DNA of 64,000 nucleotides from Trichostrongylus colubriformis. Lineage: Eukaryota; Nematoda; Chromadorea; Rhabditida; Trichostrongylidae. Shown here piece by piece: positions 1 to 11,824 of this stretch. The notes under the pieces are model-generated. The model was not told the origin of the DNA and made no database searches. It worked only from the letters and a program-made list of their open reading frames with translations. A program made the position numbers and the translations under genes. Each line of letters starts with the position of its first letter. Within the stretch, counting starts at the first letter, position 1. Location of the stretch: the NCBI GenBank assembly GCA_963978905.1, contig OZ022259.1, forward strand, positions 17,954,068 through 18,018,067. The letters are read 5' to 3'.

Positions 1-1500
1 AAAGGATATAAGAAAACTGCCACAAGGTCCATTACAATTTTGAATATCAAGTTGCAGCAAGTGGCGCATGGAATCTCACTAGCGCAACGATCAAGTTTAG
101 CGCGCATTAATGCATAGGGATTGGTTCTCAGCTCGAGGGGGAAAGTTTTGTTCATGATTCGGCATCCTAGTTTCCAAGGGCCGATTGAAATTTCATTGCA
201 TTTCACCAATACGGGCCACCGTTGTTGTCCCTACAGTTCAATGGACTGGACTCAAAGACACCGCCTGGAGTAGGGGGAAAGTGAGAAATAGCAAACATGT
301 TCTTTGAAGACAAATATCCCGGTTCAGAAGAATTTATGTTTTACGGGTTCCCAGCGCCCTTAGTTTCTGAGAACCAGAACGTGCCGTTACCACTGAAACC
401 TCTCCGGAAGAGGTTGTAAGGTATGAAAAATGATACTCCGGATAATAGCAGCATTGTCCGAGCAGCAAAGGCTCTGTGACTCCCACGAACCGGAGGGCCA
501 ATCCTTAGAAAGTCTCCCACGGAAGTTCCACCACGGAACCTGGCTCCACTGTTTTAAGCGGACCTTGGTACCGTGGGTGCTCTGAAGCCCGACTGCGTCG
601 ACTAAAGGCTCCTTATTTTGATGAGGGTGAAAATAGTGAGTCTCAGCTTGCTCCTAATTCTAAAGGAACCTTCCGGGAATATTTTGCTCCAATACTTTTA
701 TCTCTTTCATTTTCCTATGTTTCGTATACATAGCGGATGAAACCGTGATCAAAATTATTCTTTTTTGGCACCCACTGTATATACTCCTACTTTCATATTC
801 TTCAAATACTCTACGTCTCCGAATCTACCCATCCGGTGTCTTTAAATCCCATACATATCAACTTAGCTCTACGAGATAGATGAGGCGACTGCAAGTCCAG
901 CCAAAACCCAAAAAAGGATTAGTCCTCGATTTTGTGTTGAATTCCTATTTTTTGATCTATTCAGTCCAAATAAATTAGGTCTAGTTCGTTTTGATGGCTG
1001 AGCGCGACATGCGCGGCATTTTCATGATAGGTGAAGCTGAGAGGCAACAGTGCAATGTCTTCTTCTGCACCACAATGTCGACGATCCGACCAAAACCTAT
1101 TCTCAAAGGCTACACCAAGAAGAGATGAGCGGTGCCGCTTTTGCCAGCCACTATTGCTAAAAGTCTAAGGTTTCAGAGAAAGACCCGAACACCTCGCTGG
1201 CAGTATACCAGAGTTACTGGCCGTGTCGTGGTTCTAAAGATAGGGTGAAGGGAATGAAAGACACCGGGAGGAGCAAGGATAAAGTGGGGATAATGATTGC
1301 TTGTACTCTTAAAGGCACGTTGCAGGATTACCTTGAATGGGTTAAAGAGCTGAATTATGACATAAGAGGTTCTATGGAATACGTCGACAAAGAAAAATCT
1401 GAAAAAGCTCACGAAAATAGCAGAAATCAGGCCTCCTGACATCTGGCCTCGGACGAGATTACCGCATGAAAACGAGCCTTCGATTCAGTTCCTGCTGGAT
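1..1500. other. Intergenic or intronic stretch, no gene recognised
   Basis: No convincing coding region or named repeat was recognised here. Short open frames exist on both strands but are AT- or low-complexity-driven and lack paired splice signals. The stretch holds several small self-complementary patches around 380-600 and a moderately GC-rich segment around 480-610 that could be an old repeat. Confidence 0.5.
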
Positions 1501-1511
1501 GGTATCACAGT

Positions 1512-1774
1512 GAAGTCTGGGATATCACTTGTTTCCTCACATCAACGTCTCCTTTATCATGGGCATCCATTCTTTATCTTATATTATCACACAAATCGTA
1601 GGCCTCATTTGCCACGTTGTTGCCATGATTGCCGCCGTCATTGCCGGCAATCACGGCTGGGGTGGGCAGGGCCGAGCTGTTGCGCTAGATTCCTTGGCTC
1701 TCCAAGCTCCAGGAACTGACACGTGGCTTGGGTCGAACTATCCACCCACGGCAGGAGAAGTGATACCCCAATAA
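1512..1774 (+). CDS. Possible terminal exon, membrane-protein-like, unidentified
   Basis: The frame is open from about 1512 to a TAA at 1772-1774. It uses many G/C-ending codons (ATC, GGC, GCC), unlike the AT-rich surroundings. About 20 residues in, it encodes a strongly hydrophobic stretch (SLSYIITQIVGLICHVVAMI and following alanine/valine residues) that would form a transmembrane helix. This is followed by a polar tail with NHGWGGQGRAVALD. There is no suitable ATG at the start, and acceptor-like AG dinucleotides lie just upstream (near 1508-1512), so it would be a last exon rather than a single-exon gene. A dispersed repeat begins directly after the stop and may overlap the end. I do not recognise the protein. 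It could be a chance ORF. Confidence 0.35.
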
Positions 1775-1784
1775 TCCTGGAATG

Positions 1785-2150
1785 TGCCTTCAAAACAAGC
1801 CTTCCACTTCAGAATAGGTGATGTGTAGCGAAACTCCCATGGAAAAAGCATGGCTTGGGGTTCATCACAATCCCGTAGCACGGCGCGTCGTTCCGTAGTT
1901 CATCAGCCGGGCGAGTTGCCGGCGGGGGCAGGACTACGTCGGCGGCTGATTCAGCCTCTCCGCCCGTCTGCAATCTGCACCCGGCTAATGACGCAGAGGG
2001 TCGCGAGACTGAAGGAGGTTCTCGGGTTCCTATTTTCTGAGAGGTTTCGCCGTTTCATTCGTCCTTCCTCTACTGTTACACTGCTGGTCACCCCTACTTT
2101 CGTATTCCACAATCTGCTGAGTTCACTCCTTCCATTGTCTTAAAATGCCT
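1785..2150 (+). repeat. Dispersed repeat family A, copy 1
   Basis: Two segments recur elsewhere in the window. One contains AAGCCTTCCACTTCAGAA followed by a GATCCCG/CGTAGCACGGCGCG block and GTTGCCGGCGGGGGCGGGAC-like sequence. The other has the core TAATGACGCAGAGGG followed by GTTCCTATTTTCTGAG. The first segment matches 11990-12165 and the second matches 11830-11860, 13440-13530, 18180-18240 and others. No terminal inverted repeats or coding potential were seen, so the class is unknown. Confidence 0.6.
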
Positions 2151-3960
2151 ACACAATTTAAACATAAATTCTGGTAAATGGTGTATTCTAAAAACTTCAG
2201 GTAAGGTGGTAGATAATATCAACAATGAACCGGTCAGGCGGAAGAAAAGGAATCACGTTGGTTTATGTCTATTAAAAGTCTTTCAAATGAGAAAGCAGAA
2301 ACGAAATACCGATGGTAAGTTTTCAATAAAGATTGTGCACCAACATATAGTAATGAAAAACTAATTCAAGTTCGGTTAGGTACATTGGAGCAACTGTGCC
2401 AGTGATATGCTTGTAAATACCTCCAAAGTGTTGTACGAAAAACAAAAAAAATCACGCTACAATCAAAAATTGGTTGGCACAAGTACTCCGTTGAGGAGCA
2501 CATTAAAAGAGAAAAAATAATTATGTTCGTGGCACCCATAAACAAGCTATAAATCGCCGAATGATCATCTGTGTTTCCTATCTCACAGCGCTACTTTTTG
2601 CTCTGATAGCAAAACGGAAATGACAATTCTCGAATGATTCACTGTGAAAATAGAAAGCCATTTGCACAGGAAGAATGTAAGGGAGGGGGTGGGGGTGTAT
2701 TTCAGGTTAATGCATCTAAATCCACATCAAAGCGCAAATAAACAAGACAACATAGGGTGGACGATACGAAAAATTTTTTATAAACAGGAATTGTGGATTA
2801 CACCTAGCTCTGGGTATAAAGGAGTTCCTCAGTGGATGTCCCTTACTACCCTTCCCCTATCCAAATGGCGACGAAATTCGTAAAAATCGGAAATCGATTA
2901 AGTTTTCAACAATCTATCGAGCCCAATATGAATCTTCCGACGAACAATTGCAGACATTGTTGAAAAAAATACCGCAGAATACAGTTGATTGATTAGCACA
3001 ATTCAAAGAAAAAAAAGGCTGAAAAATTTCAAAAACAGGAGGAAATGTTGAAGTAAATCCTCAATCATTGACCAGGTGTGTGTGTGGTCTGTTTGGGTGG
3101 GAATCGATATCGCCAACAGTGACCCAGAGTGTTCGTCATGGGCGGACGCGCGATGGAATGACGAATGTCATTGAGGGAGAGTACAGGTGTGGAGGATGCA
3201 CAGGTGCCTACAAATCGTGCTGAATTCAGCTGAACGTGTGACATTAGGTTCAACTAGCAGTGGCAAAAGAATGGCAAACTGTCAGGCAGAGATCACAAAA
3301 CCACTATCTAGACCAGGCCAAGCACATATTCAATTTTGGAACAAAAAGTAGAGCTTGGCAGAGGCAGAAGGAGAAGGATACCAGCCACTGCAAGCAGCCA
3401 CCACTTTCAGTTGAAGGTGTAAACTCGTTTTTCAGGCAACTCATGAAACACCATGAAGCTTCTTGATCGCAGTTGATGCAACAAACAGCAAGTGAAGGCG
3501 TTTCACCCCAAAACTATGTTCAGTACGAAGAACAATGAAGGAGGAGATCATCAATTGCTTTGAAGATTACGCCATGCATCCGACTTCAGATCACAATGCG
3601 GTCCTACAGTAATAATGCCGTAAATTCAGATTATACGACGGTGCACTGAGGCCATTTGACGTGAACGTCTGCATTTTCATCATCCCACATATGTGTGGTG
3701 ATTGACAATCTTAGAAGGATGGGAAATCGTGTGATTCAAGGTTCGTACATTGGTTTGAGAATTTCAAGTATTCCACCCATCCTCTCACCCTAGACCAACC
3801 TCGACAACCGACTCGCTCTTCCATAATATGATGTCGTTTGTATACTGAAGCTGTGGCCTCAAAAAGGTCATGAGGCGAGCAAGTAGGTGACACTTACGTA
3901 GTAAGGGACACACATCGAGAAGCAAAATAACACTGGGCGCGAGAATGTGAACTGCGTTCT
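2151..3960. other. AT-rich stretch, no gene recognised
   Basis: Nothing identifiable was seen. There are short AT-rich frames and a possible decayed retroelement-like tract around 3260-3480 (a basic, glutamine/lysine-rich frame), but no reverse-transcriptase, endonuclease or transposase motif could be read. Confidence 0.45.
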
Positions 3961-4145
3961 GCCAGTTACGGCTGTTCGAATTTTGTGGCGGGAATTTGAC
4001 GAATTGCTCTTCTTTCAGTTTTTCGATTTCTGCTATGGAATATAGAGAAGGTTCTCGATTTCTGTTCATGTGCTCTATACTGCGAAGTAGTTTTTGGGAG
4101 GAACTGGAACCATGGAATTTTCGTTTTCGATTCTCCAACCCTTGT
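3930..4145. repeat. Fragment of the repeat found inside the chimeric fold-back at 55.8 kb
   Basis: The segment containing TGTGGCGGGAATTTGACGAA, then TTTCAGTTTTTCGATTTCTG, and ending near CCATGGAATTTTCG, aligns by eye along about 170-200 bases with 55805-56010. There the same sequence forms the right-hand part of a fold-back MITE. Here no terminal repeat is seen on either side, so it is a fragment or the parent repeat. Confidence 0.6.
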
Positions 4146-4529
4146 TTGACCCTAATTGGAGTAATTAGGGACAAGCATTAGATCTAGGATCTAGGACTAG
4201 GATTACACCAGCGATCCAATTCACGTATAGTGCACCTGCCAGAGACGCTACCTTCCTCATTCTTGCGGCTTCTAACCGCTTCCTGAAACAACAACTCATA
4301 TTAAATTCCAACTTCGTGAAATCTCGTCGATCAGGCCCTTAAGTAAGATGGAGGGGGCGATTTGGTCGAAACGTCAGGCCCTTGATAAAATGTTTTACCT
4401 AACAGCTTTCTTGGCATAGAAGAGGAAATTGAGAAACTCATATCACTAGGAAACAGCCTTGAAATTGTGTGAGCTGCGTGTTTGGGTGCTCCGCGCTAAT
4501 ATGTGCATCCTGTGGATAAACTATGAATA

Positions 4530-4651
4530 CAGTCCATTTCCCGACGGCTGGCAGGCGAGGCCTGCGGACTTGTATCGATCTCTCTCACGCCGCCACACAC
4601 TCTCACTCAACTCTGTAGGCCACGCCCTGCCAGCCTTCGGGAATTGGACTG
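4530..4651. mobile_element. 122-bp TIR element with TA target duplication
   Basis: The two ends are inverted copies: CAGTCCATTTCCCGACGGCT at the left and AGCCTTCGGGAATTGGACTG at the right, extending to about 35 bases with GCAGG..CGAGGCC opposite GGCCACGCCCTGC. The element is flanked by TA on both sides, the target preference of Tc1/mariner elements. It has no coding capacity. The internal part is CT-rich and ACAC-rich. The element shares the motif GGCAGGGCGTGGC with the Harbinger-like elements at 34.9 and 57.5 kb. Confidence 0.75.
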
Positions 4652-4659
4652 TATGTACT

Positions 4660-6230
4660 TGTGACCAGCATCCCGAATAAACCCTTTAGACGAAGTTTCA
4701 GCGGAAATTATTTTTCTGACATAATTGCGGTGTCTGGGGTAGTTGATACTTGAATAATGCAGTGGGTTCGTCTTCCACTAATTTTTCAGACCTATCATGG
4801 TGACTACACTTTTTAGATTTTATCATATTTACTATATCACTTATTGTATCTACCTCGAAAGCATGTTATGTGATGATGAAAGCTTGTGAAATGCGCTAAC
4901 GGCAGGCAAAAATCGAAAATTCGAATTCTGGATGCCCTTCGTAAATCGTTGCTCACATTCATTCACTATGCGACCATGAATGAATTTAGAAGCATGCCAC
5001 ATTCCGATGGGCCGCTCAAACTCTTACACAATTAATGGAAATATTAATCAAGATTTTTTCGAGGTAACTAGAGCAGACTTCACTGGACGATACTGAATTC
5101 TTTTACTTCGAAACTTTTATTTCAATCACAAGGAATAATGCGAACATACAAATTTCGCAATCCATTTTGAACTGACTGAATTCTTGAAAGAATACATTCA
5201 ATTTTATAGAGAACATCGAATCTGCAATAGTTGATGAGTCGCAGAATCTAAATTTATAATTTAGAAAAGAAGAGTAAAAAATCAGTTTTCACAACGATAC
5301 AAGAGCGAAGCCTCTATGCGAGGAAATCCAGTGTACACATATGAAGTTCTATACTATACGCGGTACAAGCCGAGAAGCCATAAGTACGTAAATGGTGCAA
5401 TTGCACACCTAGTACTCCATCACACGTCTAATTTTTTATTCTATTTTATTAATATTTTTGATTTTATTTTATTCTTTTATTTTATTCATATTTTTGATCC
5501 TCATTATTCATTGAAATAACGACAATACCTTTCTTTCAGTGGGAGCCCTGTTCTAGTACTTATGGCTTCGGAGGTCTGTATCGCGTATAATCTCGTAGAA
5601 ATTCCTTCGAGCTATTACTAGCGAATGCAGGCATTAAAGCCACGGAGAGCTCCTTATAACAACAGAAAAAAGATTATTCACATATGTACTTCAAAGGAAA
5701 TAGGATACTGTTTTTAACTTCTACCAAAAATCCCTCGAAATCCTAAGATCTTAATGAATCTTTGGGAAAAGTTGAAGGAGAATAAGGATTTCCGCACAAA
5801 GGCCTCTAATTTGTACATGACTACTGACCAGTTCAATGATATACTAAATAAAGAAAGATCAGTGTGAGAGATGAATACAGTGATAGTCGTTAAATCACTA
5901 TGGCACATTGTCGGTCCTTAAAAGCGTGGATGTCAACGGCAAGATCGGCAAGAACCTGAAAGAGACATGATCAAACACTTACGGAAACCCTTTTGTTTTT
6001 TTTTGGGGGGAGGGGGGGGGTCATATAACTAAACGCTATTAGCCACTGCATCACCCAACGAAGTTAGGGTCCTTTGAAAATAATCCGGAAACCATTTCAA
6101 CCTTTCTATTTGTTTTGAACTTCGTTGAACTTCACGATTACTTTATTTTCAGGGTGCTTTGAGCTTCTAAAAGATTTTTTCAAGAAAGAACTAAATGTGT
6201 TCAGAATGAAATGCATAAATGTGGGCGAAC
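4660..6230. other. AT-rich stretch with low-complexity tract
   Basis: No gene was seen. A TTTTATT-rich low-complexity tract spans about 5430-5500. A G-run pair occupies 6005-6020. Short inverted fragments around 5330-5600 (CGCGGTACAAGC near 5358 and TCTGTATCGCGTATAAT near 5576) hint at a decayed TIR element of roughly 230 bp but could not be confirmed. Confidence 0.4.
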
Positions 6231-6375
6231 TTTGCCTCAAAGGCACCTGATTGCTGCTGGCTGGCCCCTCGCCGGCTGCATCTACCTTCACCGCCTAGTG
6301 AACAGAAGGGAGCGAAATGGAATCATTGAGAAGGGTCATATTTCTCGCGTTTTTGTTGTTTGATTCAATTCTTTT
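6230..6375 (+). repeat. Dispersed repeat family A, partial copy
   Basis: CGGCTGCATCTACC, a diverged TAGTGAACAGAAGGG core and GGGTCATATTTCTCGCG follow the same order as in the copies at about 1.97, 13.4, 18.15 and 42.1 kb. No ends were defined. It stops just before the fold-back element that begins at 6391. Confidence 0.5.
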
Positions 6376-6959
6376 CCTGCTGCCATACTATTGAGTTGGG
6401 AAATAAGTTCCCGCCGTTTTTTTTTCAACCCCGTTTTTCACATTGATTCCTTCATCTTTCGACAAAGCTTATATATGTTTTTGATAGAGCTTTTCTTGCT
6501 CTACAAAGTGCTACTATCTGTTTTTCGATTTCTCCGCCTGCCTAATATTTATAAGGTTTGGAAATGAAGTAAGCTAAAGGCAAAAAACTGGCCTTGCGCA
6601 CCTCATCTTTCTCGTCTGCCATCGGGATCAAAAATGTTTGTGTACGTGTTTCGATAGAGCTTTTTCAGCTCTACAAAGTAATACTACTCTCTATTCAAAT
6701 CGCTCAACTTTTGGCTGTTTTTAAGGCACACAAAGACAGTACTCGCAAAAGTACGCACTTTTGTTATCTTCTCTTCCTCGCCTACCATCGAGATCGAATA
6801 GAATATTCAGGTATGCATTCGATAGGGCTCTTCTTGCTCTACAAGATGATACCACTACTCTTTTGTATGCTCTCAAATTTTAGCATGTAGGAATAACTTT
6901 CCACCTTTTTTTCAACTCAAAATTACGTAATGAAAATAATTTTTTTGACACAATGTTTT

Positions 6960-7208
6960 ACAATGTTCGATAGAGCTCTTTCCGCTCCACAAGATAGTGC
7001 TTACAGTTTTTGATCAAATTAATTTTTGCTATTTTTAGATCATTTAAAAGGAATGTCAAGTCGACGAAATAGAGCCCGATCGACACAAAAATGCTCGATT
7101 TCGTAGACTTGACACTCCTTTTAAATGATCTAAAAATAGCAAAAATTAATTTGATCAAAAACTGTAAGCACTGTCTTGTGGAGCGGAAAGAGCTCTATCG
7201 AACATTGT
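6960..7208. repeat. Central palindrome of the 6.4-kb fold-back element
   Basis: The sequence reads almost identically on both strands around a centre near 7080. AAGGAATGTCAAGTCGACGA on one side is answered by its complement (TTCGTAGACTTGACACTCCT) on the other, and the match runs outward past the TTCGATAGAGCTCTTTCCGC motif. Arms exceed 100 bases with few mismatches, which predicts a strong hairpin in single-stranded DNA or RNA. Confidence 0.9.
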
Positions 7209-8312
7209 AAAACATTGTGTCAAAAAAATTATTTTCATTACGTAATTTTGAGTTGAAAAAAAGGTGGAAAAATATTCCTACATGCTAAAATTTGAGAGCA
7301 TACAAAAGAGTACAATACCGCTCACATTTTTTGAAAAATCGACGGTGAGCGACGGATTAAACGGCACAATCCGTCGCACCGTCATAACTCCATTAAAAAT
7401 GAATAAAATGAGAGAAAACTAGGAGCGTTAGATTCGTCTCGATGCGTCGAATTCAACGACCTATGAAATGTCGAATTAAGAGAAATAGGTCACCAGCTTC
7501 TTCCTGAAAGCTGCAAAAATTCATTTTTTTTACTCTCAGGCAAGTCTCCGACTTTTTTCGGCTTACATTCAGATGTTCATTTGTTGCTCGACCATGTTCT
7601 GCACAAACATTATTTTTTTAGTGAGTTATCTCCAAGTTCCAGATAACTTTGAGTACGAAATTTCCACGACATTTTTGAGAATTTTCGAGCTCATTTCGTC
7701 GAAATCGATGGACAAATTGAGAGGATAGCTCCCTTGTCACAAAGTACTGGCTACGTACTGCAAGATTTACCTCGACTTCCGAATTACACGCAAGAGCTTC
7801 TTCTATGATGAAGCTTCAAACATCGGTAAACGGCGTATTTTGAACGCTGGATTATTTCCCTTTTCTTTCCTAAAATAACATTTTGATCAACGAAAATCGC
7901 ATAAGGTCTTCGAATACAACATAATAAACTTCCAGAAAATGGAAGCGGCATTCAAACAATGCCCAGAATCATGGATTTAAAAAGAGTGTTAATCGCACAT
8001 GAAAGTATGAATGTGGACGTACACTGATTAATTCCACACGAAACTTATACTGATGTATTCAGTGTCAATAATGCTGTTCATCGGTGTAAAGATCATCTCA
8101 CTGCGAAAAATTTGAACTTTTACCACTGTTCTCGTATTCTTTTCAAGCGTTCTCGGCTCCAGCGCCGCTTGCTGACCTCTTTATTACTCTGCGACGCTCA
8201 GCACAGATGAGGTCGCCTGTGCCTCGTGGTATTATCACATCACATCAATGCACACTATTGACCTTCAAAACCGCTTACTTTTCTAATTCAGTGATCCCCA
8301 GTCCCCTTCTTT

Positions 8313-8837
8313 TCAGTTTATGACTTGGACTTTTAATAGTTCCCCCCTTAGGTCAGTGGTTACGAACTTCTACTTTGTGTATTTATCATATGAAAAAATA
8401 ATTTCTATATTGTGTGCATTGATACCACAACACGATGATGTAGAAAAGTTTACGTGATAATTCCGCAGAGCACTTGTTCTAACGAGTCAGTCTTCGTACT
8501 GATTGTGAGATTACTTGAACTCAATTGTGAGAGTTTCCCGATTATCAATACATTCAGTCCGTTATCACTAGACTCGGAAACAGAGTTGCCTTATCAACTG
8601 GTTGGATGGCGCAGGCCGAGTGATCGATGTTCGCGCGCATTCATGAAGTGGTGATTCGTAGGGGTTCGAATCCTCTGATGCATGCAACGTTTGCAAACGT
8701 GTGTTCATAATTAGTTGTATGCTCTTGCGTCCTTCCGACCGGTTATTGAAGCAACACCGCGGGCCATTTCCTTCGGTTCGAAGAAATTGCCCCCTTCCTC
8801 CCCCTCGCCCCCCCCCCTCCTCCCCCAGTCTCCTGAA
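8313..8837. other. Unpaired loop of the nested fold-back element
   Basis: This 525-bp segment has no inverted partner. It contains a tRNA-like segment at about 8600-8700 and a C/T-rich tract at 8785-8830 (CCCCCTTCCTCCCCCTCGCC and on). It may be a later insertion or the original unique core of the element. Short frames here are not convincing genes. Confidence 0.6.
8600..8700 (+). repeat. tRNA-like (SINE-like) segment in the loop
   Basis: GGGGTTCGAATCCTCT is a good pol III B box with a five-base T-arm stem. About 55 bases upstream GGCGCAGGCCGAGTGATC resembles the D-arm/A box of class II (Leu/Ser type) tRNAs. The flanking bases do not form an acceptor stem, so this is a tRNA-derived sequence and not a functional tRNA gene. 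Confidence 0.35.
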
Positions 8838-10306
8838 AGACGGGGCTGGGGGGTTACTGAATAAGAACAGTGGGCGATTTTGAAGGTCAATAGTGTGCAT
8901 TGATGTGATGTGATGATACCGCGAGGCACAGGCGACCTCATCTGTGTTGAGCGCCGCACAGTAATTAAGAGGACAACAAGCGGCGCTGGAGCCGAGAACG
9001 CTTGAAAAGAATACGACAACAGTGGTAAAAGTTCAAATTTTTCGCTGTGAGATGATCTTTACACCGATGAACAGCATTATTGACACTGAATATATCAGTA
9101 TAAGTTTCGTGTGAAATTAATTACTGTACGTCCACATTCATACTTTCGTGTGCGATTAACATTCTTTTTAAATTCATGATTCTGGGCATTGTTTGAATGC
9201 CGCTTTCATTTTCTGGAAGTGTAGTATGTTGTATTCGAAGACCTCATTCGATTTTCATCGATCAAAATGTTATTTTAGGAAAGAGAAGGGAAATAATCCA
9301 GCGTTCAAAATACGCCGTTTACCGATGTTTGAAGCTTCATCATAGAAGAAGCGCTTGCGTGTAATTCGGAAGTCAAGGTAATTCTTGCAGTACGTAGCCA
9401 GTACTTTGTGACAAGAGAGTTATCTTCTCAATTTGTCCATCGATTTTGACGAAATGAGCTTGAAAATTCTCGAAAATGCCGTGAAAATTTCGTGCTCAAA
9501 ACTATCTGGAACTTGGTGATAACACACTAAAAAATAATGTTTGTGCAGAGCATGGGCGAGCAGCAATTGAACATGAGAATGCAAGCCGAACGGAGTCGGA
9601 GTCTTGCCTGAGGGTGAAATTAAAGAAATTTTTGCAGCTTTCAGGAAGAAGGTGGTGACCTACTTACCTTAATTCGACATTTCATAGGTCGTTGAATTCG
9701 ACGCATCGAGACGAATCTAACGCTCCTAATTTTTTCTCATTTTATCCATTTTTGACGAAGTTATGACGGTGCGACGGTTTGTGCCGTTTAATCCGTCGCC
9801 CACCGTCGATTTTTCAAAAAATGTGAGCGGTATTGTAGTGGTATCATCTTGTAGAGCAAGAAGAGCTCTATCGAATGCATACCTGAATATTCTATTCGAT
9901 CTCGATGGTAGGCGAGGAAGAGAAGATAACAAAAGTACATACTTTTGCGAGTACTGTCTTTGTGTTCCTTAAAAACAGCAAAAACTTGAACGATTTGAAT
10001 AAAGAGTGGTACCATTTTGTAGAGCTGAAAAAGCTCTATCGAAACACGTACACAAACATTTTTTGATCCCGATGGCAGACGAGAAAGATGAGGTGCGCGC
10101 AAGTGCCAGTTTTTTGCTTTTAGCTTACTTCATTTTCAAACCTTATAAATATTAGGCAGGCGGAGAAATCGAAAAACAGATAGTAGCACTTTGTAGAGCA
10201 AGAAAAGCTTTATCAAAAACATATATAAGCTTTGTCGAAAGATGAAGGAAACAATGTGAAAAACGGGGTTGAAAAAAACGGCGGGGACTTATTCCCCAAC
10301 CCAATA

Positions 10307-11800
10307 CTTAGCGCCTCCAATCTCATAATGGCCGAATTTACCCCTCCTGGTTTCACTACGAACAATATTTTACAAGCTCTCTAATTTTCAGAAGACTTGT
10401 TTCGATTTCTATAGCTTTGGAGCTCTCCTCCATTTTTTGTTTTCCAAGACCAAAGAAAGAATATTTAAAAAATGCAAAAAAGTAAGCAGAACTGGTTTTT
10501 GAGGGTAATTTTGGCCAAAAAGAACTCGCCCTGAAAACCGTGCAGAGCTTCAAACTTTTAATATTTACAATGAGATTCGTAAATATCAACCAGGGTAATG
10601 AATATCAACATTACGCTTCACGGAAACATCTATCAGGGTGATAAATATCAGATTTCACAACAAAAATCAAATTTCATGGCAGCTACAATAATCACGTAGC
10701 GTGTATTACATAGTGAGCGAACAGACCTGTGTTATGACTTTCAGTCGATTTGTGGTTGTATCAAGCCGCTGGGTGATTTGTGAGTTTAGAGTTGACGTAT
10801 CGAATTCAACTTCTGTAGCTGATTCACCCTGAACATGTGACATTTCGCCGATGCCAGGATCCATTTTTTTGCCGATATATACAGCTAATAGAATTATTTG
10901 CATAGAGGTCACTTATTAATCACGCTCTCGTATCTCAAAATAAGTTAAGCTTTGAGAAGGGAACGCCTAGAAAAGCGATACCTTTTCCTTCCCATTGACA
11001 TTATTATTGTCCTCAATGACGTCTGCACATATCATCTCTGCGTCTTTGATAATCGTCAAAGGCTGCAAAAGCATAAAAACCAATCATTGTCACTCGATAG
11101 GTGGGCGGAGAATTCCGGGAGTATAAGGGCGGAGCTATCTGGGACGAGATCATTTATTGATCCGCCTCATTACGCCGTATCTTTCCCGAAACAATAGTTT
11201 TGTTATAACTTACCGTGGTGATCTTTGTATCTTCGGCGGTCATCTCTGAACCGCAATCGCTGATGCTGTTCGAAGATCGCTTTAAGTTTGACCTATAAAA
11301 ACTTAAATATAGTATAGCGATATAACCACTAACTTTAGCCCACATGTTATTGCATGGTCCAAATACGCATTCCAATACCGATATATTTCTGAAAGGTGGT
11401 AGAAAACATGGTGCGTTCCAGGGAAGATAATTGTGAGAGGATCCTGATTAATCGTACTAATAAATCTTGAATACTTTGCTTGAATTCTATTTTGCTGATA
11501 AATAGTTTGATGCGGGGCAACATCGGAACTTATCGAAGAAATGAAATAATCGAAAAACTTAACCCAACTATTTTCACTACCGCACGACAGTACTTATAAA
11601 ATGCACAGACATTCTTTGCCTGCGGAAATTGCGCGTATTAACACCTTGTGGCGCCGTTATATAGGGAATGTAAATTTGTCAGTTGAATATAATGGTAGGG
11701 GTAATGGGAGTAATGGGAAAAATTCACAAAAGAATAAAAACCTCTGAATTGATTCATCGATGAACGCTACGAGCCATCTTCACAACAGCTGCATATTATT
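10307..11800. other. Stretch without recognised gene
   Basis: The sequence is AT-rich. Small frames on both strands (for example 10706-10912 minus and 10952-11197 plus) lack paired splice signals and domain features. A few TCAACAGGGTAATGAATATCA-like short repeats occur around 10580-10660. Nothing could be assigned. Confidence 0.4.
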
Positions 11801-11824
11801 TTACCATGGCCCGCCCCCTGTCGA

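Larger units (their letters stand above)
7313..9835. mobile_element. Fold-back element nested by TA insertion
   Basis: The termini are CAATACCGCTCACATTTTTT at the left and its complement ending GAGCGGTATTG at the right, bordered by TA at 7311-7312 and 9836-9837. The uninterrupted equivalent in the opposite arm of the host element reads AAGAGTAGTGGTATCATC in reverse orientation, so the pre-insertion site GAG-TA-GTGG can be reconstructed and the TA duplication is explained. Arms of about 1 kb (7313-8312 and 8838-9835) are inverted copies with scattered differences. They enclose a loop of about 525 bp. No transposase is recognisable. TA targeting and the CA..TG ends suggest a Tc1/mariner-type non-autonomous element. 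Confidence 0.9.
6391..10304. mobile_element. Large mariner-ended fold-back element with a nested element
   Basis: The left end reads TTGAGTTGGGAAATAAGTTC and the right end is the inverted copy ending in CCCCAACCCAA. TA flanks both sides (6389-6390 and 10305-10306). The TIR layout (TTGGGTTGG, AATAAGT, then GCGGTTTTT-like) resembles mariner termini. The outer arms, about 6391-6900 and 9836-10304, are inverted copies of one another, and the centre of the original palindrome lies near 7075. A second fold-back element (7313-9835) sits inside the right arm. There is no transposase ORF: the open frames present are mirror-image translations of the arms. The complete, uninterrupted relative is at 46636-48026. 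The element is presumably non-autonomous. Confidence 0.9.

Noticed and set aside
8600..8700. Functional tRNA gene of Leu/Ser type
   Set aside because: B box and D-arm-like pieces are present, but no acceptor stem pairing and no good anticodon arm; kept only as a tRNA-derived repeat.
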